Below, in pieces: positions 7,400 to 15,542 of a stretch of 40,660 nucleotides of DNA. The stretch covers positions 1 to 40,660 of IMG/VR virus record IMGVR_UViG_3300020180_000005; one strand, given 5' to 3'. The stretch's first letter is position 1, and each line of letters starts with the position of its first letter. Below the pieces are notes generated by a model. The model saw only the letters and a program-made list of their open reading frames with translations, had not been told where the DNA came from and did not search any database. A program made the position numbers and the translations under genes. Source of the DNA: a virus.

Positions 7400-7824
7400 A
7401 GCTGCTGAAGGGTTAAACTAATTCTAAATTCAACGCCAGTTGTTGCCCCGGGATTGCTGCTATTAAATATTGTTTTACTTAGTTGCCCAACTGGAATAAC
7501 ATTAACTGTGTGGCCGTAAGGCGTTACAAAAATTAAAGGCATTGATGTGCCTTTAGCTCCAATAAAATTTTCTAAATCTATTTTTCTAGACACGCCTAAC
7601 CAGGTAGTTACTCCTAAAGATAACTCACCTTGTCGTATTGTGTAAGTACTATCTAGCGCCAGTGTAAGAGTATAGCTATCGCCGCCAGTACCTAATATAT
7701 TTACGGCTCTGCCGCTATAAACCTCTCTTACTGAGTTGCGTAATGTCAGATTTTCCTGGTAAGAATCCGCCTCATAATTGTACCACCTGTTATTTAAATA
7801 AATACCTCTTAATGGATTTGTCAT
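7396..7824 (-). CDS. Probable distal tail or minor tail protein (142 aa)
   Basis: A short all-beta protein: MTNPLRGIYLNNRWYNYEAD, a central YTLTLALDSTYTI and a C-terminal TGVEFRISLTLQQL. The pattern of an N-terminal hook, a beta-sandwich and a final strand pair resembles tail-tube-like or distal tail proteins placed immediately after tape measure genes in siphoviruses. It overlaps both neighbours by four bases, as in a tightly coupled tail operon. No specific family could be confirmed by reading alone. Confidence 0.7.
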   Translation of the reverse strand: MTNPLRGIYLNNRWYNYEADSYQENLTLRNSVREVYSGRAVNILGTGGDSYTLTLALDSTYTIRQGELSLGVTTWLGVSRKIDLENFIGAKGTSMPLIFVTPYGHTVNVIPVGQLSKTIFNSSNPGATTGVEFRISLTLQQL

Positions 7825-10328
7825 ATTGCTTGTGAGATCATATTAGTAAAAGATAACATCTGCTGCGCTGGATTAGCCTGTGATTGCATAAAATTAACAC
7901 CATTAATATTAACTGTTTTATTCGATTCTTGTTTGTTGATCATTTTAAACAAACTGCTTTGTTGATCGCGATTTAAAATCATTTCACCCGAGTTAACACG
8001 GGCAACTACTTTGTCCCCGCTGTACGCACCGCCCGGAACAATACCACCTTGCGCAAATCGTAACCCGAAAATACTTCCAATTAGCCTTAGCCCTGTAAAT
8101 AGAGGAGACGCTTGCACTTTATCTTTAGTAGCGTTTGGCACAAAGCTATTAATCTGAGCCACTACAGATCCGAGGTTTTGGTTTGAGATACGCCACGCCC
8201 ACGTATTAGCCCCAGCGGCGTTTTCCCTAGCATCCCTTACGACAGGGGAAATACCATTTATCATCGCTACCGCTCTATCAGCGTTAGAGCTAGCTGCTGA
8301 CGAATTATTTGACGCAGACTGAGCTAATCCTTTTGTAATATTAGCAATTATCCCTATCCCTGTGTTTCCCGCCATAACGGTATCCATTGCAGATTTACTA
8401 GCGGTAGTAGTACTTTTGATATATGCATCTAGAGACTTGAAGTCACTTTGTATAAATCCTGCTAGTAACTGCTTCGTTGCTTGCATATTAGGCGGTATTG
8501 TAGCTAAAGTCGCTTGTAAATTACCGTCACGTTGGGCTGCTTCATTTCTAAGCTTATCAAATTCTTTAATGGTTTGTTCTTGTTTAGCAGCAAAAGCATT
8601 TAGATCTGCTTTCTGTGAATCAATCGTTGCTGTGTATCCCGTCAAATCCTGAAACCACTTTTGTTCCGCCAACCACTTGCCTAATTCATATCCAACAATA
8701 AGAGCAAACGCAACACCAAATACAGGCGCTACAACACCGGCAATGGAGCCCCAGGCGATATTTGCAAAAGCCAGCTTAAACGCGCCCGCAAATATATTTG
8801 AACTGCCGGTAATTGTTTCGGCCATAGAGTTAATTCCGCCAATTAGTGCAGGAATATTAGCAATTGCGGCAATTGCTATTTTGCCAAAACCCAGCAGCAG
8901 CTGTGTTGCCGGTCCAAAAACTGTGCTAAAAATACTTACTGCTAAACTTAATGCAGCAAACGCCAGTCCTAGTTCTATTACAAAAGGATTTTGTTTTACA
9001 AATTCTATGATTCCTTGAACTACTGGTGCTAAAAATTCTATAACCTTTTTAACTGCTGGTATTAATTTTTCCTCAAAAAACGCACTTAATGCCGGACCAT
9101 ATTTTACGGCAACTTCTATCATCCTATCAGCAAGTTTTGAAATATAAGGCGCTAGCCTACTTCCAACCTCTACGGCTACGGCATTAACAGCATTTCCTAA
9201 CTTATCTAAACCAGCCCTAGTGGTGTTATTTTTTAAATCATACTCGGCAATGATCGAATTTGTTTCTTTTAAAGTTTCATTAGCGATTTGTTGAAACTCG
9301 TTTACCATACCAATCGACCCGCCTAGTTTTTGCATTACCTCCGAAGTACCGCTTGCATCTAGACCGATGTCTTCTAAAATCTTACTAAACGTAGTATTAC
9401 TTGTGCCAAGTTCATTTACTCTTCTAGCAACTAACAGAAATGCTTCATTGATATCGCTGTTAACTAATTTTTTAAAGTCCTTTACGTTTAAGCCTAGCTT
9501 CTTGGCTATGTTATCTGAATCACGCGCTAAAGCCATAAAAACTCTTCCTATGTTTGAACCACCGCGTTCTGCATTAATACCTAGGTTTTGCATTGCAGCT
9601 GAAAGTCCTAATATATCTCCCGCTGACACGCCTAACCCTCCCGTTAAACCAGCAATTCTCGTAGCAAAATCTGAAACAACTGATCCGGTAACAACTCCCT
9701 TTGTACCTAAAACGTTTAATGCGTTACCTATTTTCAATAAATCGACGTCTATTTTGTCGGTTTTAATATCTAAAAACAAGTTACGCATTACACCGACTTC
9801 TTGTGTGATTTGCTGCGCCCCGCCGGCAAATTCGTCACCTAAAGCCACAGACAATTTATCCATTGCCTTGGCAAAACCAAGTACGTCAGCTTCTGCAACG
9901 CCAAGTTGACCACCTATTGTCGCAATGTCTATTAAAGAACTTACAGATGTACGTGTTGTTTTACTATAGGCTAATAACTCTGCACCAAGCTTTTTAGTGC
10001 CTTCGGCGGTCAACCCTATTGTTTTTGCTACGTTAACTAATTGATCCTCAAAATCGATAAAACTTTTTGCGGAATAAACAGCAGCACCAGCCAGAGCTGT
10101 ACCTATGGCAGCACCAGCCACAGCTGCCTGTTTGCTTAATCCCTGTATTCCTTTTCCAATGTCAGACAACCCGGATTTAAACGTATTAAAAGAGCCTATG
10201 TTATCTAAAGATAAATTCTTCTTTAATTTATCCATCTCACCTTTTAGACCAGCAGAAAGTGACTTGATATCATTAGTTGCCTGCTGCGTACCGCCAATTT
10301 TTATATTTATTGTTAAGGTCTCGTTCAT
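7821..10328 (-). CDS. Tail tape measure protein (835 aa)
   Basis: The tape measure sets tail length and is ejected at infection. The N-terminal third carries the TP901-type core: IKSLSAGLKGEMDKL coiled coil, then GAAIGTALAGAAVYSAKSF, FEDQLVNVAKTIGLT, and the GMVNEFQQIANETLKETNSI region. Hydrophobic segments around residues 440-560 fit the membrane-inserting part. The C-terminus has FAQGGIVPGGAYSGDKVVARVNSGEMILN, a hallmark of tape measure C-termini. From length alone (about 0.15 nm per residue) a tail near 125 nm is expected. It is preceded by the frameshifted chaperone genes, the standard order. Confidence 0.95.
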   Translation of the reverse strand: MNETLTINIKIGGTQQATNDIKSLSAGLKGEMDKLKKNLSLDNIGSFNTFKSGLSDIGKGIQGLSKQAAVAGAAIGTALAGAAVYSAKSFIDFEDQLVNVAKTIGLTAEGTKKLGAELLAYSKTTRTSVSSLIDIATIGGQLGVAEADVLGFAKAMDKLSVALGDEFAGGAQQITQEVGVMRNLFLDIKTDKIDVDLLKIGNALNVLGTKGVVTGSVVSDFATRIAGLTGGLGVSAGDILGLSAAMQNLGINAERGGSNIGRVFMALARDSDNIAKKLGLNVKDFKKLVNSDINEAFLLVARRVNELGTSNTTFSKILEDIGLDASGTSEVMQKLGGSIGMVNEFQQIANETLKETNSIIAEYDLKNNTTRAGLDKLGNAVNAVAVEVGSRLAPYISKLADRMIEVAVKYGPALSAFFEEKLIPAVKKVIEFLAPVVQGIIEFVKQNPFVIELGLAFAALSLAVSIFSTVFGPATQLLLGFGKIAIAAIANIPALIGGINSMAETITGSSNIFAGAFKLAFANIAWGSIAGVVAPVFGVAFALIVGYELGKWLAEQKWFQDLTGYTATIDSQKADLNAFAAKQEQTIKEFDKLRNEAAQRDGNLQATLATIPPNMQATKQLLAGFIQSDFKSLDAYIKSTTTASKSAMDTVMAGNTGIGIIANITKGLAQSASNNSSAASSNADRAVAMINGISPVVRDARENAAGANTWAWRISNQNLGSVVAQINSFVPNATKDKVQASPLFTGLRLIGSIFGLRFAQGGIVPGGAYSGDKVVARVNSGEMILNRDQQSSLFKMINKQESNKTVNINGVNFMQSQANPAQQMLSFTNMISQAI

Positions 10329-10540
10329 TTATCTGTGCTATGTGCTTTGTTATATTGCGACTGTGCGTCTAATAAATTCATCAGAGTTTCAACCCACCAC
10401 GCAGGCTGTTTTAAATAAATATCATAATCAGCCAAAGCCGGATATTCTTTAATAAGTTGTATCCGGTTCCAAACTTTATTAACACGACGATTGTTGCGAC
10501 TCACCCCTTCTAGCATTTTAATCCAGTCAACAACCGCCAC
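10325..10540 (-). CDS. Downstream half of tail assembly chaperone, made by -1 frameshift (gpT-like)
   Basis: This 71-codon frame begins with GTG 10540, which shares one base with the TAG of the preceding gene. It is most likely expressed as a fusion: a -1 slip at AAAAAAC (10552-10546) leads from ...EQKN into RVVAVVDWI and then this frame, giving a 174-residue protein. The sequence (WIKMLEGVSRNNRRVNKVWNRIQL, PAWWVETL) is helical and typical of gpG-T extensions that contact the tape measure. It overlaps the tape measure gene by four bases. Independent initiation at GTG is possible but less likely. Confidence 0.85.
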   Translation of the reverse strand: MAVVDWIKMLEGVSRNNRRVNKVWNRIQLIKEYPALADYDIYLKQPAWWVETLMNLLDAQSQYNKAHSTDK

Positions 10541-10848
10541 TACACGTTTTTTTGTTCGGCCTCCGAAATCTTATCCGAAATAAAAGCTCTATCCTTAGGG
10601 TGGAGAACATCATAATCCTCGTAAGTAATACTAGCCAAGGAACACTTGATTTTAAATTCAGCACCTTTTTGTAAATTACTAGACTTAATACCAGCGAATG
10701 CGCCGGTAAGGCTATCAAAAGTAGAATCTTCCAACTGTAAACGCTGATATTCATCTAGCTCTGATTGGGTCATCCACTCATATATAGAAATTTCTTTCTT
10801 GCTAATTGGTAACTCAATTGTGATTTGAGGTATTAATTTTTTGCTCAT
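10540..10848 (-). CDS. Tail assembly chaperone (gpG-like, 102 aa)
   Basis: A small acidic protein (MSKKLIPQITIELPISKKEISIYEW, later EYQRLQLEDSTF) that sits between the tail tube and tape measure genes, the fixed place of the lambda gpG-type chaperone. Its last codons, GAA CAA AAA AAC GTG TAG, contain the slippery heptamer A AAA AAC in the correct frame. Most ribosomes should stop here and a minority shift to make the longer gpGT-like form. Start ATG 10848 follows an A/T-rich leader without a Shine-Dalgarno. It is about 40 bases after a strong hairpin. Confidence 0.88.
   Translation of the reverse strand: MSKKLIPQITIELPISKKEISIYEWMTQSELDEYQRLQLEDSTFDSLTGAFAGIKSSNLQKGAEFKIKCSLASITYEDYDVLHPKDRAFISDKISEAEQKNV
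10546..10552 (-). promoter_or_regulatory. Programmed -1 ribosomal frameshift site AAAAAAC
   Basis: Read on the minus strand, the heptamer A AAA AAC is framed as X XXY YYZ by the codons CAA AAA AAC. The zero frame stops two codons later (GTG TAG), and the -1 frame continues for 73 codons. Position between the tail tube and tape measure genes matches the conserved gpG/gpGT frameshift of long-tailed phages. Confidence 0.87.
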
Positions 10849-10893
10849 AATATAAGTTCTTATTAAATAATAGTCATTATATCATTTTAAATC

Positions 10894-10927
10894 TTTGCCC
10901 CGCGGATGACCTATCGAACGGGGCAAA
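10894..10927 (-). terminator. Strong hairpin after the tail tube gene (possible attenuator)
   Basis: TTTGCCCC (10894-10901) and GGGGCAAA (10920-10927) are perfect complements with an 18-base loop. The hairpin lies eight bases beyond the stop of the tail tube gene. No U-run follows on the minus strand, so it may protect the 3' end of the abundant tube mRNA or partly attenuate reading into the chaperones rather than terminate fully. Confidence 0.55.
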
Positions 10928-10934
10928 ATCTAAA

Positions 10935-11909
10935 CTATAAAATAGAACTAACTGTTTGTTGAGCTCTAATTAAATAGCTTACTCCTGGTTCAAGTAAGCC
11001 CGTGAAACTTATAGTTTCCATCGATAAACTAGCTTGCTCATATGGTAATTCGCTAGTTGTAAATTGTGTTCTAGGAACATCAATTCTTAAGAAATAAGGC
11101 GTTATGCCTGAAATCAGCCCATGGCAATCTGGTAATGTTGCGTCTACCCTTAAGAAATATTCAGAACAACCAAACGTAGCAGTTCGAAATGTGTCGTTGT
11201 CATGAAAGATCTTGAAACTACCTGTAACGCTAGGCACCAATGAATCAATTCTGGTTATATTATTGTTACCGGATAAATAAGCCCCTGCAATTCCATTACT
11301 ATAGCTTAATGTAAGTTCACTAACTCTTATAGTAGTTAAGCCGTTAGCACTCGCGCCTGCGGCTATTTGAACATTGAAATCTGAGAACGTAAATGGTTTT
11401 ATTGTTTCACCAAGGCTATTAGCTAGCGTAATACCTACATCGCGGCGTTGTCCAATTACATCTAAGCTTAATTCAGCAAGCCCGTCTGAAAAAGTAAACT
11501 CTAGTCCGGTAGCAGCTGTACCTCTAAACTTTTCCTGAGATTTATTATAATCTTTAAGAATCGTTTTGCTCACCCAAGTGCCGCTAGTATTTTGGTTGTA
11601 AGTTACTAGAGCAGCACCTGAAGTGCCTAATGCGGCACTAGTACCGAAATCACCAAAAGCCATTTCTAAGAAATGATGCGTGTTCCTCGGGGTTGCAAAA
11701 GCGGTAATTGAACCCTCAATACTATTTCTTAAACTGGTCATACGCTCGCGCCCGCGAACTGACGCCATGGTATCTTCTACCAGCTCTTTGTTTGGTGTTA
11801 GCGCAATATTGGCTGTTCTAACAGTCAATCGGGTTGCGTTACCAGCTACGCTGATACCGTAAGTTGACTCGTTTTCTATGCCAATGTGCTTAAAAATCAT
11901 TTGTGACAT
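10935..11909 (-). CDS. Major tail (tube) protein (324 aa)
   Basis: The N-terminus (FKHIGIENESTYGISVAGNATRL, then TANIALTPNKELVEDTMASVRGRERMTSLRNSIEGSITAFATP) follows the usual pattern of phage tail tube proteins: a T-Y-G-x-S element, a charged P-N-K-E-L-V-E-D loop, and an EGSI-AFATP strand. A C-terminal ETISFTGLLEP closes a barrel-like fold. Position between the tail terminator-like gene and the frameshifted chaperones agrees, and no sheath gene is present, so the phage is a siphovirus. No Shine-Dalgarno is visible before ATG 11909. Confidence 0.85.
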   Translation of the reverse strand: MSQMIFKHIGIENESTYGISVAGNATRLTVRTANIALTPNKELVEDTMASVRGRERMTSLRNSIEGSITAFATPRNTHHFLEMAFGDFGTSAALGTSGAALVTYNQNTSGTWVSKTILKDYNKSQEKFRGTAATGLEFTFSDGLAELSLDVIGQRRDVGITLANSLGETIKPFTFSDFNVQIAAGASANGLTTIRVSELTLSYSNGIAGAYLSGNNNITRIDSLVPSVTGSFKIFHDNDTFRTATFGCSEYFLRVDATLPDCHGLISGITPYFLRIDVPRTQFTTSELPYEQASLSMETISFTGLLEPGVSYLIRAQQTVSSIL

Positions 11910-11928
11910 TGTTGTTTTTGTTTAATAA

Positions 11929-12408
11929 TTAATTTAAAATTTGATGATTGTGATCCATAATAGCAAACGTAATTGAAGCACTTGCAGCGCCAAGGTTTGA
12001 TATAGCGTTCGTATCGTAAACTATATTAAAACCGGACTGTAATAAGCCTAAATTACGCAGGTTATTACGAAGTATGTATCTTATAGTGTTTGTTTTTAAC
12101 TCATTGTTGGTTCCTCTAGCTTCGATTACTCTAAGCAGATATTGGATGCCAGATTCCTTCTTAGCGTTGCCGTAAAAGTCATTCTTTAATACCTTAGCTA
12201 TTGTTATTTCTATTGTCTTAACTTCTTGATCGGTAACACCTGTAGTTACAGCTTCAACAGTTTCGCTAACGGGTGTTACTGTTATGCATCCACGCAAAAG
12301 TTCCGCCTCTGATAAGTCATATGGATTACCCACATGAAAATAGGCTACGTCGGTTTTGTCTAAACCAGCTCTTAGGTATTCAATTATTTTATTAATAGTA
12401 TTTTCCAT
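11929..12408 (-). CDS. Probable tail terminator/completion protein (159 aa)
   Basis: An alpha/beta protein: helical MENTINKIIEYLRAGLDK, then strands including CITVTPVSETVEAV and VKTIEITIAKVL, and IQYLLRVIEARG. Length and position (after the virion morphogenesis gene and immediately before the tail tube gene) match tail terminator proteins that cap the tube and join it to the neck. It starts on the base where the previous gene ends (12408). No decisive motif was seen, so the assignment rests mainly on gene order. Confidence 0.68.
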   Translation of the reverse strand: MENTINKIIEYLRAGLDKTDVAYFHVGNPYDLSEAELLRGCITVTPVSETVEAVTTGVTDQEVKTIEITIAKVLKNDFYGNAKKESGIQYLLRVIEARGTNNELKTNTIRYILRNNLRNLGLLQSGFNIVYDTNAISNLGAASASITFAIMDHNHQILN

Positions 12409-12932
12409 TATTTGAAACTTTTAATATGTCCGAATATATGATTAAATATTAAAACACCGATAGCGGCTTTTGATTTAACAGTAAATCCAGCGATTTTACG
12501 CTGCGGTATTTTGCTTGTACCGTTTTGATGTGTCGCTGCATACGGCACGTTGTTTTCAATTACCAGTTGATCATTTGTAATTCGTTTTACTTTAAACCCG
12601 TTTTTTAAACGCCCAGTTCTAACTAATATCGGCCTTGCACCATTGAACCCTAACTCTTCCCTTTGACTTCTTGTAGACAAAGCTAAAGGCTTCCACGCGC
12701 TGCTTTTTGTTGTCGCACCACTTCCTCTAGCAAATGCTCCACTGCTACGGCTAAATCCACCGCCTTGATATATTGCGCCTTGTCTATCAAAATTTTCTTT
12801 TATCTCCTGGGTTAAAATTACGGCCGCTTGTGAAAGTGGTTTCTGTAAATTAACACCAGCACTTACTATTTTATTTAAATTAACCAAAATATTGGTTAGT
12901 TGATTTTGGTTAGCTGATAAATGGGCATTCAT
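12408..12932 (-). CDS. Phage virion morphogenesis protein (Mu gpG-like, 174 aa)
   Basis: Signature features of this neck or tail-completion family are KSSAWKPLALSTRSQRE, then RPILVRTGRLKNGFKVK, DQLVIENNVPYAATHQNGT and KIPQRKIAGFT, in the standard order W-x-P-L, I-L-x-x-TGRL, Y-A-x-x-H-Q-x-G and I-P-x-R. It follows the DUF1320-like adaptor gene and precedes the terminator-like gene, as in Mu-like head modules. It shares a single base with each neighbouring gene. A Gly/Ser stretch (GGGFSRSSGAFARGSGATTKSS) near residues 55-78 looks like a flexible loop. Confidence 0.87.
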   Translation of the reverse strand: MNAHLSANQNQLTNILVNLNKIVSAGVNLQKPLSQAAVILTQEIKENFDRQGAIYQGGGFSRSSGAFARGSGATTKSSAWKPLALSTRSQREELGFNGARPILVRTGRLKNGFKVKRITNDQLVIENNVPYAATHQNGTSKIPQRKIAGFTVKSKAAIGVLIFNHIFGHIKSFK

Positions 12933-13768
12933 TAGTTTTGTATGTTGCCGTTATTTAAAGAGTGTTTCCCTGAGCCTGACTGGTTACGGTTGACGTCCAC
13001 TTGATAATTTTTATACCTAAATTCTTCTTCTGTTATATCATAAATTCTACCAGTAACCCTGCCGCCGGCCTGGAATGACGAATTGGCGTTAACGTCACCA
13101 TCGTTCCTAGGGATAATATTACTATTATCATCAACTAAAACGAATCCTGGTGTGCAAATTAATCCGATTTCTCCATTCATTACTTTTGCCCCTTGTCCGT
13201 TAACTTCCCCGGCCATACTTTCATTATTCCCTAGTAATTTCTCATAAATAGCGTAACCGTCAGCCGCAGTGTCTCTACTTGATGTACCGAAATTTCTTAT
13301 TAGTAGTAAGGCGCTTGCTAATTCAGTAGATATTTTGGCAAGGTAAGCGCTATCAGTCGCAATTGGTAAGTCGTAACATTGCGCTAATCTTTGGCTTAAT
13401 GTGGCTTCTGCTCGTAACCTTACTTGTTCAATCTCATAGTTAGGGATTGCCGAACTCGCATAGCTTGCTACCAGGCTAGCACCGTTTGCTGGTGCCGTTG
13501 TCAAGGTTATTGTGCCACCGTCGATATCGACACTACTAATTGCCATACGGCTAAATCCAAGACCAGCAATTCCTACAAAAACGGCAATATCACTAATCCC
13601 TGCAACAGTGTTGCCAGTATTAAATTCTGGTACAAATTTTACCAAGTCATCAGTATCAATTAGAAATTTAGTTGTACTCCCTGTTGGCTGATTTAATGTC
13701 GGTATTTGCACAAAACGGGATTGAAATCCCGCCTCAACTCTAATTTGTTGATGTGTCGTATAAGCCAT
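12932..13768 (-). CDS. Head-tail adaptor, Mu gp36/DUF1320-like, with extra insertion (278 aa)
   Basis: It begins AYTTHQQIRVEAGFQSRF, like DUF1320 adaptors. A beta insert follows (SSVDIDGGTITLTTAPANGASLVASYAS), after which the helical part typical of the family resumes: EQVRLRAEATLSQRLAQCYDLP, then ELASALLLIRNFG and DGYAIYEKLLG. The protein is clearly longer than usual for the family because of the N-terminal beta insert and a C-terminal tail (GKHSLNNGNIQN). It sits after the capsid block and before the morphogenesis protein, consistent with a neck ring. Confidence 0.74.
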   Translation of the reverse strand: MAYTTHQQIRVEAGFQSRFVQIPTLNQPTGSTTKFLIDTDDLVKFVPEFNTGNTVAGISDIAVFVGIAGLGFSRMAISSVDIDGGTITLTTAPANGASLVASYASSAIPNYEIEQVRLRAEATLSQRLAQCYDLPIATDSAYLAKISTELASALLLIRNFGTSSRDTAADGYAIYEKLLGNNESMAGEVNGQGAKVMNGEIGLICTPGFVLVDDNSNIIPRNDGDVNANSSFQAGGRVTGRIYDITEEEFRYKNYQVDVNRNQSGSGKHSLNNGNIQN

Positions 13769-13770
13769 TA

Positions 13771-13968
13771 TTAAATCTCTGTTTTAATTTTTTTTTCTAG
13801 TTTAATTTCGGCCTCTTTTTCTTTAACAGGATCTTCTAAAATAGCTAAAACATGAGCGTGCGCTTCTAACACCTCTCTAATCTCGTCTGATTCAATAACT
13901 TTTTCATATTGCCTTACAATAGGATACTGAGAATCATCACGGAGTAATACCTTTACTTTTCGCATCAT
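13771..13968 (-). CDS. Small charged hypothetical protein (65 aa)
   Basis: Two tandem ATG codons (13968 and 13965) open the gene; either could be used. The protein has an N-terminal MRKVKVLLRDDSQYPIVRQYEKVIESDE strand pair and a C-terminal helix full of Glu and Lys (DPVKEKEAEIKLEKKIKTEI). It lies between the capsid and adaptor genes, a slot that often holds small head-completion or unknown proteins. No family recognised. Only two bases separate its stop from the next start. Confidence 0.7.
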   Translation of the reverse strand: MMRKVKVLLRDDSQYPIVRQYEKVIESDEIREVLEAHAHVLAILEDPVKEKEAEIKLEKKIKTEI

Positions 13969-14000
13969 GTGTTAATTAATTAATAAATAAATTGCTCATT

Positions 14001-14021
14001 GTGAGGGCTTAAAGCCCCCAC
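14001..14021 (-). terminator. Hairpin after the major capsid gene
   Basis: GTGAGGGCT and AGCCCCCAC form eight pairs and one mismatch around a TAA loop. It lies 15 bases beyond the capsid gene stop. There is no clear U-tract, so it may act as a partial terminator or an mRNA 3'-end stabiliser for the capsid message. Confidence 0.5.
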
Positions 14022-14035
14022 TATCAACAATCAAG

Positions 14036-15046
14036 TTAGTTAGCTTGGCTTGGTAATCTCTGCGAATCACTGTCTTCTGCTACAAAAGCATAGCCAGATG
14101 AACCGAATAAGTACGCTGTTCTCCAATCACCTGGGTTATAGTCGAAACGACCATAAATTCCAAATGAGAACTCGTTTCTCATATAACCGGTATAACTATC
14201 TTGCAGTTGTTGCGTATATTCCATATTTTCGAAGCCAGGTGTAATACTGTGGCTTAATACGATAATAGGACGCATTTCGCTGTCTGATAGGTCCATACCT
14301 AACCATTCTGTTGTGCCGAATCCATAATCAAACTCAATCAAGTTAAAGCTACCTCTAAAGATATTCTCTTTAAATGATGTTGTTTCAACTGTATATTGTG
14401 AGTTTAATAATTCCCGGGCTGATTTTGAGTTTAAGCTACCACGCTTAACTGCAACATGAGTAAGACGCATGCCTAATGGCTTGTTCTTATCAGATTTTAG
14501 ATCAGCAAAATGCTGTTCTAATAGTTGAATTGTGGTTGCGTCAACTTGTGAACCACCTAAGTGCATGTTTGCCTGAGCTGCAACTGTAGAAGTTGTTACG
14601 CCTGCGGTATCTACATAACGGTGGTTAAAATCAAACAAATTGGCTCCGTCGAAACCTTTCATGGAGCTACCTCTGTGTAAAAATTCCCATGTTTCAGCTT
14701 CTAGCGATGTTTGTACAGCATTACCAAAATTGGTAATTTTTCTGCGCAAAAGTCCACCAGTTTGGTCGTCGTCTAGAACAGTACGTTTGACGTTGTAGGT
14801 CATTTCCCATTCGTCTGTTGTAGCTGTCATCTTGTACTCAGAAAAATTCTGAGACTGACGTTCTCCCCTAAATCTTCGTAGTCGGCCTTTGTCACCATAA
14901 AAAACGATTTGCTTCGCGTCTGAAGTAGTCGGTTCAACTAAAATGATAGAGCGATAAGCTGCATCACTTTTAGCCTCTAGACCTTCTTTGAAGGATACGT
15001 CTAATGTGGCGGACAATGCTTGTGGAAAGTCTGATCTTGTAAGCAT
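14036..15046 (-). CDS. Major capsid protein (Mu gpT-like, 336 aa)
   Basis: Forms the icosahedral shell (HK97 fold). The arrangement matches the Mu gpT-type family: MLTRSDFPQALSATLDVSFK at the N-terminus, YKMTATTDEWEMTYNVKRTVLDDDQTGGL in the middle, then DGANLFDFNHRYVD, VKRGSLNSKSARELLNSQY and WRTAYLFGSSG near the end. The length is typical. Unusually for this genome an AGGA sequence lies 10 bases before ATG 15046, perhaps reflecting strong expression. Neighbours are the decoration protein upstream and a hairpin downstream. Confidence 0.9.
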   Translation of the reverse strand: MLTRSDFPQALSATLDVSFKEGLEAKSDAAYRSIILVEPTTSDAKQIVFYGDKGRLRRFRGERQSQNFSEYKMTATTDEWEMTYNVKRTVLDDDQTGGLLRRKITNFGNAVQTSLEAETWEFLHRGSSMKGFDGANLFDFNHRYVDTAGVTTSTVAAQANMHLGGSQVDATTIQLLEQHFADLKSDKNKPLGMRLTHVAVKRGSLNSKSARELLNSQYTVETTSFKENIFRGSFNLIEFDYGFGTTEWLGMDLSDSEMRPIIVLSHSITPGFENMEYTQQLQDSYTGYMRNEFSFGIYGRFDYNPGDWRTAYLFGSSGYAFVAEDSDSQRLPSQAN

Positions 15047-15075
15047 ATTTTTATAGTCCTATATTAAATAATAAA

Positions 15076-15522
15076 TTAAGCGTTTGTCGCTAAAGTTCCT
15101 GTAAAGTTTGAAATACGTACTCTATAGCTAGTGCTTGTTGGAATCCCAACAATCTCACCAATTGGCATTCGAGGAATAGCTGCTGAAATACCAACGGTTT
15201 GATCATCAATTGCGAAAGCAAGACGACCAATGTGAGCTGATACACCAGTTCCCTGTGCTTCAAAAGTGAATACACCAGTTTTCCAAATATCTAAACCAAA
15301 ATTGGAGGTTCCAAGATTGCCACTTAAGTTTACATTCTGACTTGCGACACCTAAAAAGGTAATTGAATCGCCAGATGCACCAAGTGTGTATGGAACTAAA
15401 GCATTTGCATTGTTTCGGGCGACTAAAGTACCTTGGAAGTACTGCCGTCCTGATGCGCCTGTGTAAGTTTCAATGTCACCTTGCTGTCTAGCATTTTTTC
15501 TGTTTGCGTTTGCTGCGGCCAT
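15076..15522 (-). CDS. Probable head decoration protein (148 aa)
   Basis: A small strand-rich protein between the protease/scaffold and capsid genes, the usual place of DUF2190-like or gpD-like decoration proteins. Features include SGRQYFQGTLVARNNANALVPYTLG, ITFLGVASQNVN, FGLDIWKTGVFTFEAQGTG and MPIGEIVGIPTS, a pattern of alternating strands and Gly turns expected of a cement protein that stabilises the shell. No catalytic motif. ATG 15522 is preceded only by A/T (TTAATTTAATTTA). Confidence 0.75.
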   Translation of the reverse strand: MAAANANRKNARQQGDIETYTGASGRQYFQGTLVARNNANALVPYTLGASGDSITFLGVASQNVNLSGNLGTSNFGLDIWKTGVFTFEAQGTGVSAHIGRLAFAIDDQTVGISAAIPRMPIGEIVGIPTSTSYRVRISNFTGTLATNA

Positions 15523-15542
15523 TAAATTAAATTAATAAATAA

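Noticed and set aside
10527-10754. Third frame over the tail chaperone genes (75 codons)
   Set aside because: It is in a frame neither the chaperone nor its -1 extension uses, with no supporting motif.
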